Positions 1 to 8,900 of a stretch of DNA of 23,515 nucleotides are shown in pieces. The notes under the pieces were generated by a model. It was not told the origin of the DNA, ran no database searches, and saw only the letters and a program-made list of their open reading frames with translations. Source of the DNA: Pseudomonadota bacterium (GTDB lineage: Bacteria; Myxococcota; Myxococcia; Myxococcales; Myxococcaceae); NCBI GenBank assembly GCA_023423535.1, contig JAFAFL010000159.1, positions 1 to 23,515 on the forward strand, in the 5' to 3' direction. Each line of letters begins with the position of its first letter. Position 1 is the stretch's first letter. Position numbers and translations under genes: made by a program.

Positions 1-114
1 TACTACAGCGCCCTCCCGAACATGCGGCCGCAGTTCGCTGAACCGCTCATGGCGAAATTCGGCGAACTCGTGCGCGGTCAAGCTGTCTTCCGCGAGGCGC
101 TCGGCCTCATATGA
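1..114 (+). CDS. 3' end of an unidentified protein (partial)
   Basis: Frame 1 is open from the first base to a TGA at 112-114 and gives 37 C-terminal residues, ending in VFREALGLI. The segment is amphipathic and looks like a helical C-terminus, with a MAKFGELVRGQ stretch in the middle. The start and most of the gene lie outside the window. I do not recognise the family. It reads toward the beta-barrel fragment at 319-474; the 204 bases between them show no clear gene or terminator. Confidence 0.5.
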   Translation, partial: YYSALPNMRPQFAEPLMAKFGELVRGQAVFREALGLI

Positions 115-318
115 GGGGATGGCTCAGCGCGAACGGAAGGCGGGGAAGTGAAAGTGTCGGATAGCAAACGCATGAACGCCGACTTGAGCTCGAGTCGCCC
201 CATCCGTTCGACTCAGCCGCCGGGAGACCAGGAACTGCACCCCGAGTGGCGTGCAAAACCCCAGTGCACGATTCGCGTGCAGCAGGGCCATTCCATTGTC
301 CGGGGCAACCTCCATTGA
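115..318. other. Spacer with no supported gene
   Basis: This stretch is less GC-biased than the rest of the window. Frame 1 is open across it and ends in a TGA at 316-318, with GTG codons near 151-160, but the predicted product has no recognisable motif and no convincing ribosome binding site. A 67-codon frame on the minus strand (124-327) also lacks support. No terminator-like hairpin with a T tract is visible. Confidence 0.35.
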
Positions 319-474
319 CGAGATCAAGTCCGTGTCCCAGCAGGCGCCGGCTTCCGCGCGCGCCCCCGGATTGGAGACGTCGTGCGCCTCGTCTTCCGCG
401 CCGAGCTCACCCGCTTCCGGCGCGGCTACATGAACGACACGGTGCTCGCGGCCTCCGTCGGCGCGGGGTTCTGA
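319..474 (+). pseudogene. Remnant of an outer-membrane beta-barrel protein (C-terminal strands only)
   Basis: After an in-frame TGA at 316-318 the plus strand is open to a TGA at 472-474, with no credible start codon or ribosome binding site. The 51 encoded residues alternate polar and hydrophobic positions in at least three strand-like runs: DQVRVPAGAGFRARP, VVRLVFRAELTRF and NDTVLAASVGAGF. The last residue is phenylalanine after an aromatic/hydrophobic alternation, the known C-terminal signature recognised by the Bam machinery in outer-membrane barrels. I infer a decayed or truncated barrel gene whose 5' part was lost. It converges on the thioredoxin-like gene, 21 bases away. It could also be chance coding in GC-rich DNA, so confidence is moderate. 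Confidence 0.4.
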
Positions 475-495
475 CGTCAGAAGGGCCCGCTTCGC

Positions 496-2155
496 CTACC
501 TCGCGCCCTCACCGCGCACGCGCTGTCGCAGCAGCGCGCTGACCGAAGAGAGATCCCGGTCGGGCGCTGGCAGCAGCCGCCCCGCCTCGTCGTAGAGCAG
601 CAGCGTCGGCACCCTCTCGATGGCGAAGAGCCGTCTGCCCTCCTCACCGTCCAGCGGCGCGTGGTGCCACGGCTGGGGAGGCTCGGCCTTCAGCTGTTGC
701 GCGAGCACGGCGGGCTCCATGTCGAGCCCCACGGTCACCATCCGAAGCTCGTCCTCGGTGTACTCCCTGCGCAGCGCCTGCAGGTCGGGGATCATCTGCT
801 TGCAGGGCACACATCCCGCGGTTGAGAACACGAGCAGCGTGTGCCGGCCGCGCAGCTCGTCCCTGCCGAACGCTTCACCGCCCAGCGTCTGCAGCGTCAC
901 GATCGGAAAGCGCTGTACGCGCGCGTTGCCGCCTCGCTCCTTCCGTTCGAGCCATGCCTTCACGTACTCGCTCTCCGGTCCGTCCCGACGCGCCTGCGTG
1001 CGCCACCGCTCCTGTTGGGCCGCGTCCTCTCGCCGGGCTGCCTCGTCGGCGAGCCGGGCCGAAGCAAAGGCGCGCACCGTCGCATCCGGGTTCCATGCAG
1101 CGACCTCGGTGAGAAAGCCCCTCCGCGCGTCTTCCGACTCGAACGGGATCAACGGCCCGGCGATGGGCAGGACCGGTGGCGCCGCGGCCCACGCGAGGAA
1201 CTCCGGACGAGCGATCCGCCGCCAGCGCTGCCGAGTCGGCTGCAGGCTTGCGCGGCCCCACGAGGCTGAGCGCGACGATCGCCGCCAGCGCACGCTCATC
1301 CTGAGGTCTCTGCTCGTCACGCGCGAGCGCAGTCATGCGGTCCGCCTCTGCCCGCTCGGCCTCGCGCACCCGGACCGCGTTCGGGACTCCGCGGCTGGCG
1401 TGGACGCGGCCCTCATCCCGCAGCGCCTTCAGCCGGTCGAGGAGCGCGAAGGCCCGCTGGAACGCTGGCTCCGAAAAGAAGATCTCCGCACGCGTCGCCT
1501 CGCCGAACGCAGGCTGCATCTGCGACACGTCGAAGTGGACCTGCTTCGCGTCGTCACCCGGCGCCGGCGGCGCAGCAACGGAGAAGAACTCCCAGCGGTG
1601 GAACTCGAACCCGCCAGCCGACGGGTCGTTCGCGACGGTGATGCTCCCCGGCGTGTGGAGCCGGAACATGTAGATGCGGGCCTCCCGGGGCAGCGTCGCG
1701 GTGAAGCGCTTCGGCGCCCAGACCGGCGAGGTCATCGGCTCGCACCGCTTGAGCATCACGTCGGTGCAGAGGTCCGCGGCGAACACCTCCCCGACCCGCT
1801 GCGGCGCCAGCCTGACCCGAACGTTCAGCGGTTGCGCGCCACCATCGAGCAGCAGCGGGATCCAGGCCGGCTCGTGTCCCGGCGCCTGAACGTGAAGCGC
1901 CCACCCTCCCGGTTCGAGCGCCACCCGCGCCTGCCCTTCCTCGTCGGTCTCCGTCACCGACCGGCCGCCGAGCCCCACCACGTTCGACGAAGCCGACGCA
2001 GGTGAGTCCGCCAGCGCGAAGACCCGGACGACCGCCGGCGACGCGGCCGCCCCCTCATGCGTCGAGACGTCAACTGACACCTGCCAGCGCACTGGCCCCG
2101 CGGCGAACACGTGGCAGGACACCAGAAGGAACAGGCTCGTCACGATCCGCGGCAT
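496..2155 (-). pseudogene. Frameshifted exported thioredoxin-fold (TlpA-like) protein
   Basis: ATG at 2153-2155 is preceded on the minus strand by GAGG about 5 bases upstream. The product starts MPRIVTSLFLLVSC, a signal sequence that could be cleaved after FAA or, less likely because it is short, lipidated at LVSC. Residues about 20-115 look like a carboxypeptidase-regulatory-type beta-sandwich; the next 200 residues are unassigned. The C-terminal third carries a thioredoxin fold with the active site CVPC at about residue 445 (near 805-822) and a cis-proline motif RVPTLLLYD. The N-terminal and C-terminal parts are in different frames, joined around 1205-1235; one surplus base would restore a protein of about 552 residues. 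The stop is at 496-498. The family normally reduces or isomerises disulphides outside the cytoplasm. It diverges from the lipoprotein operon. Either a real pseudogene or a sequencing error. Confidence 0.7.
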
Positions 2156-2351
2156 GGTCACCTCGTCCCCAAAGGCCCGACCGAGAAACGGCGAACAGCG
2201 AAACGGGCGAAAGAGGGAATGATGGCACGGGCAAGTTTTGCCTGCCTCGCCGGTCCAGCCCTGCGGCACGCCCGCGTGACACCCGCTCAGAACCTCGCCC
2301 CGTCAACCGTCGTTTCGCGGACGTTTCGGCACAATTCGCCTCCGCTCCCGT

Positions 2352-2366
2352 TGACGCGCGGCGTCA
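2352..2366. promoter_or_regulatory. Perfect dyad TGACGC-N3-GCGTCA in the divergent intergenic region
   Basis: Two 6-base arms, TGACGC (2352-2357) and GCGTCA (2361-2366), are separated by GCG. The dyad lies about midway between the divergent starts at 2155 and 2610, where an operator for a dimeric regulator would sit. The first arm overlaps a TTGACG hexamer that could act as a -35 element, but no good -10 follows. No regulator gene is present in the window. Confidence 0.3.
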
Positions 2367-2413
2367 GCCCTTACACCGACATTTCCGGCTATTCATCGAC
2401 CGTCCGCGCTCCT

Positions 2414-2423
2414 ATTCCGGAAT
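2414..2423. repeat. 10-base palindrome ATTCCGGAAT
   Basis: A perfect palindrome, ATTCCGGAAT, in the 454-bp divergent region between the thioredoxin-like gene and P1. A related TTTCCGG occurs about 35 bases upstream (near 2381). It is in an AT-richer island upstream of the candidate P1 promoter and could be a protein-binding site. The rest of 2156-2507 holds nothing else that I can support. Confidence 0.25.
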
Positions 2424-2507
2424 TACGGCGCGATTTGTCCGACATCCACCTTCCTGTCCCGCAGACCGGTGCGCCTAAGTCCGCGTCTTACCGAGGTTTC
2501 TCATCCC

Positions 2508-2536
2508 GTGAGAGTTTGATTCTGTCCAGCGATACT
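2508..2536 (+). promoter_or_regulatory. Candidate promoter for the P1-P3 operon
   Basis: A GTGAGA hexamer (2508-2513; 4 of 6 matches to TTGACA) and GATACT (2531-2536; 4 of 6 matches to TATAAT) are separated by 17 bases. The spacer begins with GTTTG and contains TGTCCAGC, and a very similar block lies upstream of P4 at nearly the same distance from its start codon (74 bases here, 70 there). That parallel is the main reason to list it; the hexamers alone are weak. Confidence 0.35.
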
Positions 2537-2569
2537 GGCAAAACGCCGTCCCGTCGTTGCATTTCGCGT

Positions 2570-2592
2570 CCCTCGCGCCGGAGGGGCCCCTC
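2570..2592 (+). promoter_or_regulatory. GC-rich hairpin arms in the P1 leader
   Basis: CCCTC (2570-2574) can pair with GAGGG (2581-2585) across a 6-base loop, and GAGGG also belongs to the 12-base palindrome GAGGGGCCCCTC (2581-2592). The two pairings exclude each other. They end just upstream of the P1 ribosome binding site GGAGA (2596-2600), so folding could affect its exposure. Confidence 0.3.
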
Positions 2593-2609
2593 GCTGGAGA
2601 TCGACTGAC

Positions 2610-5600
2610 ATGAACAGATTGTTCGGAGCCGGGCTGGCTCTCACCGCCGCCCTCCTGCTCGCCGCGTGCGGGAAGGCGCAGCAGGCAGAGCCGCTGGCGG
2701 ACCCGCCGGTCATCACGTCGTTCACCGCCTCGGCCAGCCGCATCGCCGCCGGCCAGAGCGTCACCCTCTCCTTCACCGCCGAGCGCGCGGACAGCGTGGA
2801 TCTCGTGGACGACACCGGCACGCCGGTGGATCTCTCCGGTGACGCGACCGCGGGCGAGGCCACGGTGCAGCTCGACGCCACCCGCTTCTTCGTGCTCCGC
2901 GCGAAGGGCGAGGGCGGCCGCGACTCGGCGTTCGTGCAGGTCGCGGTGGACGCGGATCTGCGCGAGGTCTTCCTCGTCTCCGTCCCCCCGCAAATCGAGT
3001 CTGGCCAGACCGCGCAGCTCGTCTGGAGCGCGTTCGGCGCGAAGGGTGCGGAGATCCGCACCAGCAACGGCGACACCCTGGCGCTCCCCGCGGGCACCGA
3101 CAACGGCGTGCTCGAGGTCACCCCCGAGCGCTCGGTCACGTACACGCTCGCGGCGCACGGCGCGGACACGGCGCAGGAGCTCGCCGCCACCGCGGAGCTG
3201 AAGGTGCTCCCCGTGGCCACCTCCTTCGAGATCATCCCCGCCGCGGCGAAGGCGGGCGAGACGCTGACCCTGCGCTGGAAGACCCGCGGCGCCGCGGAGG
3301 TCGTGCTCAGCGAGGCGACCTTCGGCGAGCTGACCCGCGCGAGCTTCCCCGCCGAGGCCGCCGCGGTGAACGACGGCTCCTTCGGCTGGACCGTCCCCTC
3401 CCACCGGCCCTCCGGCGAGCCCGTGACGGACGGCTTCCCGCTCCGCTTCGAGCTCTCCGTGAAGCAGACGAACCCGCAGGCGACGCTGACCCGCGCCATC
3501 GACTCCTACGTGGGCGACGGCCCGCGCATCGTCGAGTTCCTCGCCCCCGCCGCGGTGACCGAGAACAAGCCCCTCACGGTCTCCTGGCGCACGCAGAACG
3601 CGGTCCGCCTCCAGGTGCTCCTCGCAGGCGGCGTGGTGTACGAGCCGCTCGAGACCGACGTCGCGGCCATCCAGAACGGCCGCTTCACCATGCCCGCGCC
3701 CGTCGCGGACGCCGACGTCACCCTCCGCGTCTGGAGCAGCCGCGGCGGCATGGCCCAGCAGCTCCGCCCGGTGCGCGTCGTCGGCCCGCCGGACATCGTC
3801 TCCTTCGACCTGCCCTCGGCGGTGAACGCGGTCGGTGACGCGGCCAACGCGGTGTGGAAGACGAAGGACGCGACGAACGTGCTCCTCCGCGTGAAGCACG
3901 GCCCGGCGGTGTACCGGACCGCGGTGCTCACGCAGGTGCAGGACGGCTCGGCGCCGGTGTACCCGGGCCTGCAGACGACCTTCGTGCTCGAGGCCTACAA
4001 CGACGCCGGCGACGTCACCACCGCCGAGCGCACGGTGGACGTGGCGGTGCCCGCGACCCTCACCGTCGGCCCCACGCCGGCGGTCCGCGGCAGCGAGGTC
4101 ACCGTGCAGTGGGACATCTCCTCCGCGCCGCTGGCGGCGGTCGTCGGCCCGAGCCGCGCCCCGCCGGTGAAGAGCAACCCGGCCACCGACTTCTACGACC
4201 TGTCGAACCACACCGGCGCCATCCCGCAGAACTACGACGACACCGACGACGGCCTCGCGCGGCTGCCGGTCCACCCGTCCTTCTCCTTCACCATGGCCGG
4301 GGCCACGCACGCGGACTTCTACGTCTCCACCAACGGCTTCATCGCCTTCAGCGACATCGGGCCGCGGCCGGACAACCACCCGCTCGACGATCCGGGTGCG
4401 ACGCCCGGGATGCTGGCGCCCTTCTGGGACGACCTCGACCTCGCCGGCGGCCGCGTGCTGTGGATGCTCGAGGGCAACACCTTCCCGCGCCGCCTCATCG
4501 TGCAGTGGGAGGACGTGCAGCTGAAGAGCGACCCGACCAGCCGCCTCAGCTTCCAGGTGCAGCTCTTCGAGTCCGGTGAGGTGCGCTACGGCTACAAGCG
4601 CCTCGAGGGCGAGGGCACCGGCGGCGAGACCGCGAGCATCGGCTGGCGCGTGAACGCGAGCCTCAACCTCGAGCTGGCCACCGGCGAGCCCGTGCTGCTG
4701 CAGGACGACGAGCTCATCTGGTTCACCTCCGCCTCCACCACCGGGACGCTCACCTACCAGCCCACGCGCGGCGGCGTGTTCAACCTCTTCGGCCGGACGC
4801 AGGGAGGCGCCTGGGTCGTCTTCGGCGGCCGCCTGAACGTCATCCCCGCCGGCGCCGTGCTGGTGAACGAGGTGATGGTCGCCCCCGGCGGCGCCTTCCC
4901 GCAGGGCCAGTGGGTGGAGCTCTTCAACTTCAGCGACGACACCGTTGACCTCAGCGGCACGCGGCTCGTCTCCACCCTCACCGGCACCGCCTGGCTCATC
5001 CCCGAGGGGACGACCATTCCGTCGCGCGGGTACCTCGTCGCCGGCCAGAGCCTCGACCCGAACGAGAACGGCGACGCGCCGGTGGACATCGTGTGGACGG
5101 ACCTCGTGCTCGACAGCGCGCAGGCGGACACGCTGGTGCTCGAGGCGAACGCGCCGATCAGCCAGTTCGGCTGGCTCGACGTGCAGCCCACGCTCTCGCT
5201 GCAGGCGCCGGAGAAGGCGGTGGACGCTTCCGGCGCGCCCATCTCCTGCGACCGCACCGCGACCTACAACACCGCGGGCAACGTGGGCACCCCGGGCGAG
5301 GGCAACGAGGTCTGCTTCGAGTACGCCGTCGTCAACATCGCCGGCGCGTACGAGGACATCAGCCTCGACAGCATCGAGCTGATGGGGACCGCCACCAACG
5401 GCACCTGGTACCAGCACAACCTCGTGGTGCCGTTCCCCTACTTCGGCCAGCCCTACAACGAGATCAGCATCTCGTCGCACGGCTTCATCACCGCCGGCTA
5501 CACCATCACCGCGAACCACAGCACCAACGCCACCGCGCCCGGCAGCGGCGTTCCGGATGGCGTGATCGCTCCCTTCTGGGACTTCCTCTACCGCCACAAC

Positions 5601-5933
5601 GCGGCGGCGACGGGTGACGGCGCGCTTCGGGTGGGCCGGAGGGCCGACTACACGGTCGTCTCCTGGGACAACTTCCGCGTCAGCGGCGCCGGCAACGGCA
5701 ACCGGATGTACTTCCAGGTGAAGCTCTTCGACAACGGGATCATCGAGTTCCACTACGGCCAGATGGATCCCTCGACGAGCACCGGCACCACCTACGTGGA
5801 CGTCCACACCGGCAAGACGGCCACCATCTGGCTCGAGCGTCCGAACGGCAGCGGCGCCCTCCCCATCGGCATCAACCAGCCCGGCGCGGTGCAGGCGAAC
5901 ACCGGCATCCGCTTCGTTCCGCAGTCCAACTAG
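2610..5933 (+). CDS. P1: large multidomain lipoprotein (Ig-like repeats, nidogen-like, lamin-tail)
   Basis: The ATG at 2610 follows GGAGA by 9 bases. The 1,107-residue product has a lipoprotein signal peptide with lipobox LAAC (Cys20) and then a short linker. About five Ig-like beta-sandwiches follow (roughly residues 30-480), each opening with a pattern like FTAS-x(4)-G-x(2)-VTL and closing with a strand like TYTLAA. A nidogen-like module spans about 525-695 (markers VSTNGFIAF, APFWDDLD, RRLIVQWED). A lamin-tail domain begins at about 747 (LVNEVM, WVELFN, VDLSG) and contains a cysteine pair near 880 and 901 followed by FEY. A second nidogen-like module ends the protein (VKLFDNGIIEFHYG). The only cysteines are the lipidated one and the pair. 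No catalytic motif is seen; a structural or adhesive surface role is inferred. First gene of the operon, 9 bases before P2. Closest in the N-terminal part to P4. Confidence 0.9.
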   Translation: MNRLFGAGLALTAALLLAACGKAQQAEPLADPPVITSFTASASRIAAGQSVTLSFTAERADSVDLVDDTGTPVDLSGDATAGEATVQLDATRFFVLRAKGEGGRDSAFVQVAVDADLREVFLVSVPPQIESGQTAQLVWSAFGAKGAEIRTSNGDTLALPAGTDNGVLEVTPERSVTYTLAAHGADTAQELAATAELKVLPVATSFEIIPAAAKAGETLTLRWKTRGAAEVVLSEATFGELTRASFPAEAAAVNDGSFGWTVPSHRPSGEPVTDGFPLRFELSVKQTNPQATLTRAIDSYVGDGPRIVEFLAPAAVTENKPLTVSWRTQNAVRLQVLLAGGVVYEPLETDVAAIQNGRFTMPAPVADADVTLRVWSSRGGMAQQLRPVRVVGPPDIVSFDLPSAVNAVGDAANAVWKTKDATNVLLRVKHGPAVYRTAVLTQVQDGSAPVYPGLQTTFVLEAYNDAGDVTTAERTVDVAVPATLTVGPTPAVRGSEVTVQWDISSAPLAAVVGPSRAPPVKSNPATDFYDLSNHTGAIPQNYDDTDDGLARLPVHPSFSFTMAGATHADFYVSTNGFIAFSDIGPRPDNHPLDDPGATPGMLAPFWDDLDLAGGRVLWMLEGNTFPRRLIVQWEDVQLKSDPTSRLSFQVQLFESGEVRYGYKRLEGEGTGGETASIGWRVNASLNLELATGEPVLLQDDELIWFTSASTTGTLTYQPTRGGVFNLFGRTQGGAWVVFGGRLNVIPAGAVLVNEVMVAPGGAFPQGQWVELFNFSDDTVDLSGTRLVSTLTGTAWLIPEGTTIPSRGYLVAGQSLDPNENGDAPVDIVWTDLVLDSAQADTLVLEANAPISQFGWLDVQPTLSLQAPEKAVDASGAPISCDRTATYNTAGNVGTPGEGNEVCFEYAVVNIAGAYEDISLDSIELMGTATNGTWYQHNLVVPFPYFGQPYNEISISSHGFITAGYTITANHSTNATAPGSGVPDGVIAPFWDFLYRHNAAATGDGALRVGRRADYTVVSWDNFRVSGAGNGNRMYFQVKLFDNGIIEFHYGQMDPSTSTGTTYVDVHTGKTATIWLERPNGSGALPIGINQPGAVQANTGIRFVPQSN

Positions 5934-5942
5934 AGGCCCGCC

Positions 5943-8900
5943 ATGAACCGCACCGAGCTCTCCATGCGTCATACGCTCGTCCCCTTCCTCGGCGCCGTCC
6001 TCGCCCTCGCGCTGGCCGGCTGCCCTGCTGAGCCTCTGCCCCCCGAGCCGCTCCCGGCGGCGCCGGAGATCCTCGACTTCCGCGCCAGCGCGGAGGTGGT
6101 GGACGCGGGCGCCACCATCAACCTCGGCTGGGAGACGAAGAACGCGGTCTCGGTCGAGCTGTTCGACGCCACCCGCGGCGCGGTCTCCGGCGCCGACGCG
6201 CTCTCCGGCACGGTGGACGTCACCGTGAACGAGGCGACCCTCTTCGTGCTGGTGGCGAAGAACGCGCGCGGCCTGCGCGAGAGCCGCGTGGTCTCGGTGC
6301 GCGTGAACGAGGCCTCCCGAGAGGTCCTCTTCTTCGCCGCGCCGCAGATCGTGGACGCCGGCGGCAACGCGACGCTGGCCTGGTCCTCCCCCGCCGCACG
6401 CACCGTCAGCCTGCGCGTGCAGGGCGGCGAGGCGCTGGACATCGGCGAGCAGAAGGCCTCCGGCTCGATCGCGGTCCAGCCCGAGCGCGACACGACGTAC
6501 GAGCTCCTCGTGGACGGCGTCGCCCACACCGCGACCGTCCGCACCCGCCCCACGGTGGCGCTCTTCACCTCCGCGCCCACGTCGATGACGGCGGGCGAGC
6601 CGCTGACTCTCAAGTGGGAGACCCGCGGCGCCACGGCCGTGGTGGTCAGCCGCCCCGGTCACGGGACCGTGCACACGGCCACGAACGCGGAGGAGGTCGC
6701 CGCGGGTGAAGTGACGGTCAACATCCCCGAGACCCTCGATCCCGCCGCCGCGTTCACCTGGCACCTCACCGCGCTGGGCACCGCCGCCGAGGTCGTCACC
6801 ACCACCGAGCTGACGGTGTACGTGGCCGGCCAGCCCCGCATCGTCACCTCGTCCGCGCCCCGCTACGCGCGGCTGGGGGACACCTTCACCCTCGCCTGGA
6901 CGACGAAGGAGGCGGACCGGGTGCGCGTGCTGGCGGACGGCGCGCCGATCTACGAGTCCCCGGACCGCGCGAAGGCGGCGAACCACAGCCTGCAGTTCCC
7001 CACGCCGGAGATCGAGGTCACCTACACCCTCCTCGCGATCAACGACCGCGGCGGCCAGGTCACCCGGACGCACAAGGTCGCGCCGGTGGGCATCACCCAC
7101 TTCAACAGCTTCAGCGTCAGCCCGGCGCAGATCAGCCAGGGCGGCGACCCGGTGACCCTCACCTGGAGCGTGGACGAGGCCCGCCGGGTGCGGATCGTCG
7201 CCAACGGCACCCGCACCGTGTTCAGCACCTCCGGCACCGGCGCGGTGGGCGGCACCGTCACCGTGTACCCGAACGAGAACACCACCTACGAGCTCTTCGC
7301 GGACAACCTCCTCGGTGACGAGGTGGACGCCACGGGCGCGGTGGTCGTGGACGCCGAGGCCCTGATGACCGCCTCGCCCACCGGACCTGTGGCGCTGAAC
7401 ACGCCGCTGGACCTCAGCTGGACCGCCGGCGGCGCGACCTCGGAGATCTGGGGCATGCCGCACGGGGACATGGTCACCCGCCTGCCCTCCACCGGCTTCA
7501 TCGACATCTCGGAGACCGGCACCGAGCTCCCCTTCGCGCCAAACGCGGACGACGCGGTGCTCCCCTTCGATCCCCAGTTCGACACCTTCTTCTGGGGACA
7601 GCCCGCGCCGTCGCGCGTGTTCGTCTCCACCAACGGCTTCCTCGTCTTCGGCAATTCGTCGCAGACGCGCAGCGCGGTCCACGCCATCCCCAACTCGGTG
7701 GTGGAGAAGTTCTTCGTGGCGCCGCTGTGGGCGGACCTCGAGTTCAAGCCCGGCGCGAAGATCTACTGGGAGGTCGTCGGCGAGGCCCCCGAGCGCGAGC
7801 TCGTCGTCCAGTGGGACGGCCTGCGCGTGTTCGACGGCATCGGCACCGAGGTCACCTTCCAGGCCCGCATCCACCAGACCGGCATGATCCACTTCGAGTA
7901 CCAGACGGTGGATCTCGGTCCCGCCAGCCCGGTGATCGGCGTGCAGGGCCCCACCCCGTCGCAGGGCCTGCAGTTCTTCCCCTCGCTGCAGCCGGGCCTC
8001 GGCATCACCCTTTTCGGCCCGAAGGCGGCGCCGGTGGCCTACGGCGCGGTCAGCAGCGAGCCCACCGGCGGCTTCGTGAAGATTGGCGACGCGTACCTCA
8101 AGCTGCGCTTCACGCCGGCGGTCATCCTCCCCGGCCTCCTCCGGCTGAGCGAGGTCATGTACCGCCCGGTGGCCCCGCTGGCCGCGACCGGTGAGTGGGT
8201 GGAGATCTTCAACACCACCTCCGCCTCCTACGACCTCGACGGCTTCGAGCTCGACTTCGGCAACGGCCAGACCCACACGCTCTCCAGCGCCAACGGCAAC
8301 ACGGTGGTGCCGGCGAACGGCTACCTCCTGCTCGGCCAGAGCGCGGACCCGCTGGAGAACGACGGCGTGAACGTGGGCTACGTGTACGGCCCGACCTTCC
8401 AGCTCGACGACAACGGCGGCACGCTCTCGCTCAACCGCGGCGGTCCGGTGGCGTCGATCACCTGGAGCACGGCGGCGGGCGGCGTGGGCGTCTCCGCTCA
8501 GGCGGATGCGTCGGCGGCGCTCTACGCGGGCGGCGGCACGGGCGGCTCCATCTGCTCCTCCACCGCGCCCTTCGGCACGCAGAACCCGCAGCAGCTCGGC
8601 ACCCCGGGCGGCAGCGGCGCCTGCTACCCCTACTCGATGTCGTCGATCCCCGGCGCCTTCGAGGACGTCTCCGGCACCGGCACGATCGTCTCGCTCTCCA
8701 GCGACTACACCGGCATCGCGCAGGTGAACCTGCCCGCCCCCTTCACCTACTTCGGGGTCACCTACAACAGCTTCTCCGTCACCATCTGCGGGATCATGAC
8801 GATGGGCTACACGCTGACCGCGGCCCACGACACCGCGCAGGACGTCCTGCCCTCGCCCAACGCGCCCAACGGTACGCTGGCGATCTTCTGGGACCGGATC

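Noticed and set aside
124..327. Minus-strand 67-codon open frame
   Set aside because: No motif and no clear binding site; it overlaps the start of the barrel-like remnant on the other strand.
620..2005. Plus-strand 461-codon open frame opposite the thioredoxin-like gene
   Set aside because: Arginine- and serine-rich antisense of a gene with clear thioredoxin motifs; the frame exists only because of high GC.
2223..2242. TGGCAC near 2223 followed by TTTTGCC as a sigma-54 promoter
   Set aside because: The GG and GC dinucleotides are 16 bases apart instead of the required 12; the sequence is better explained by a small GGCAA/TTGCC hairpin.
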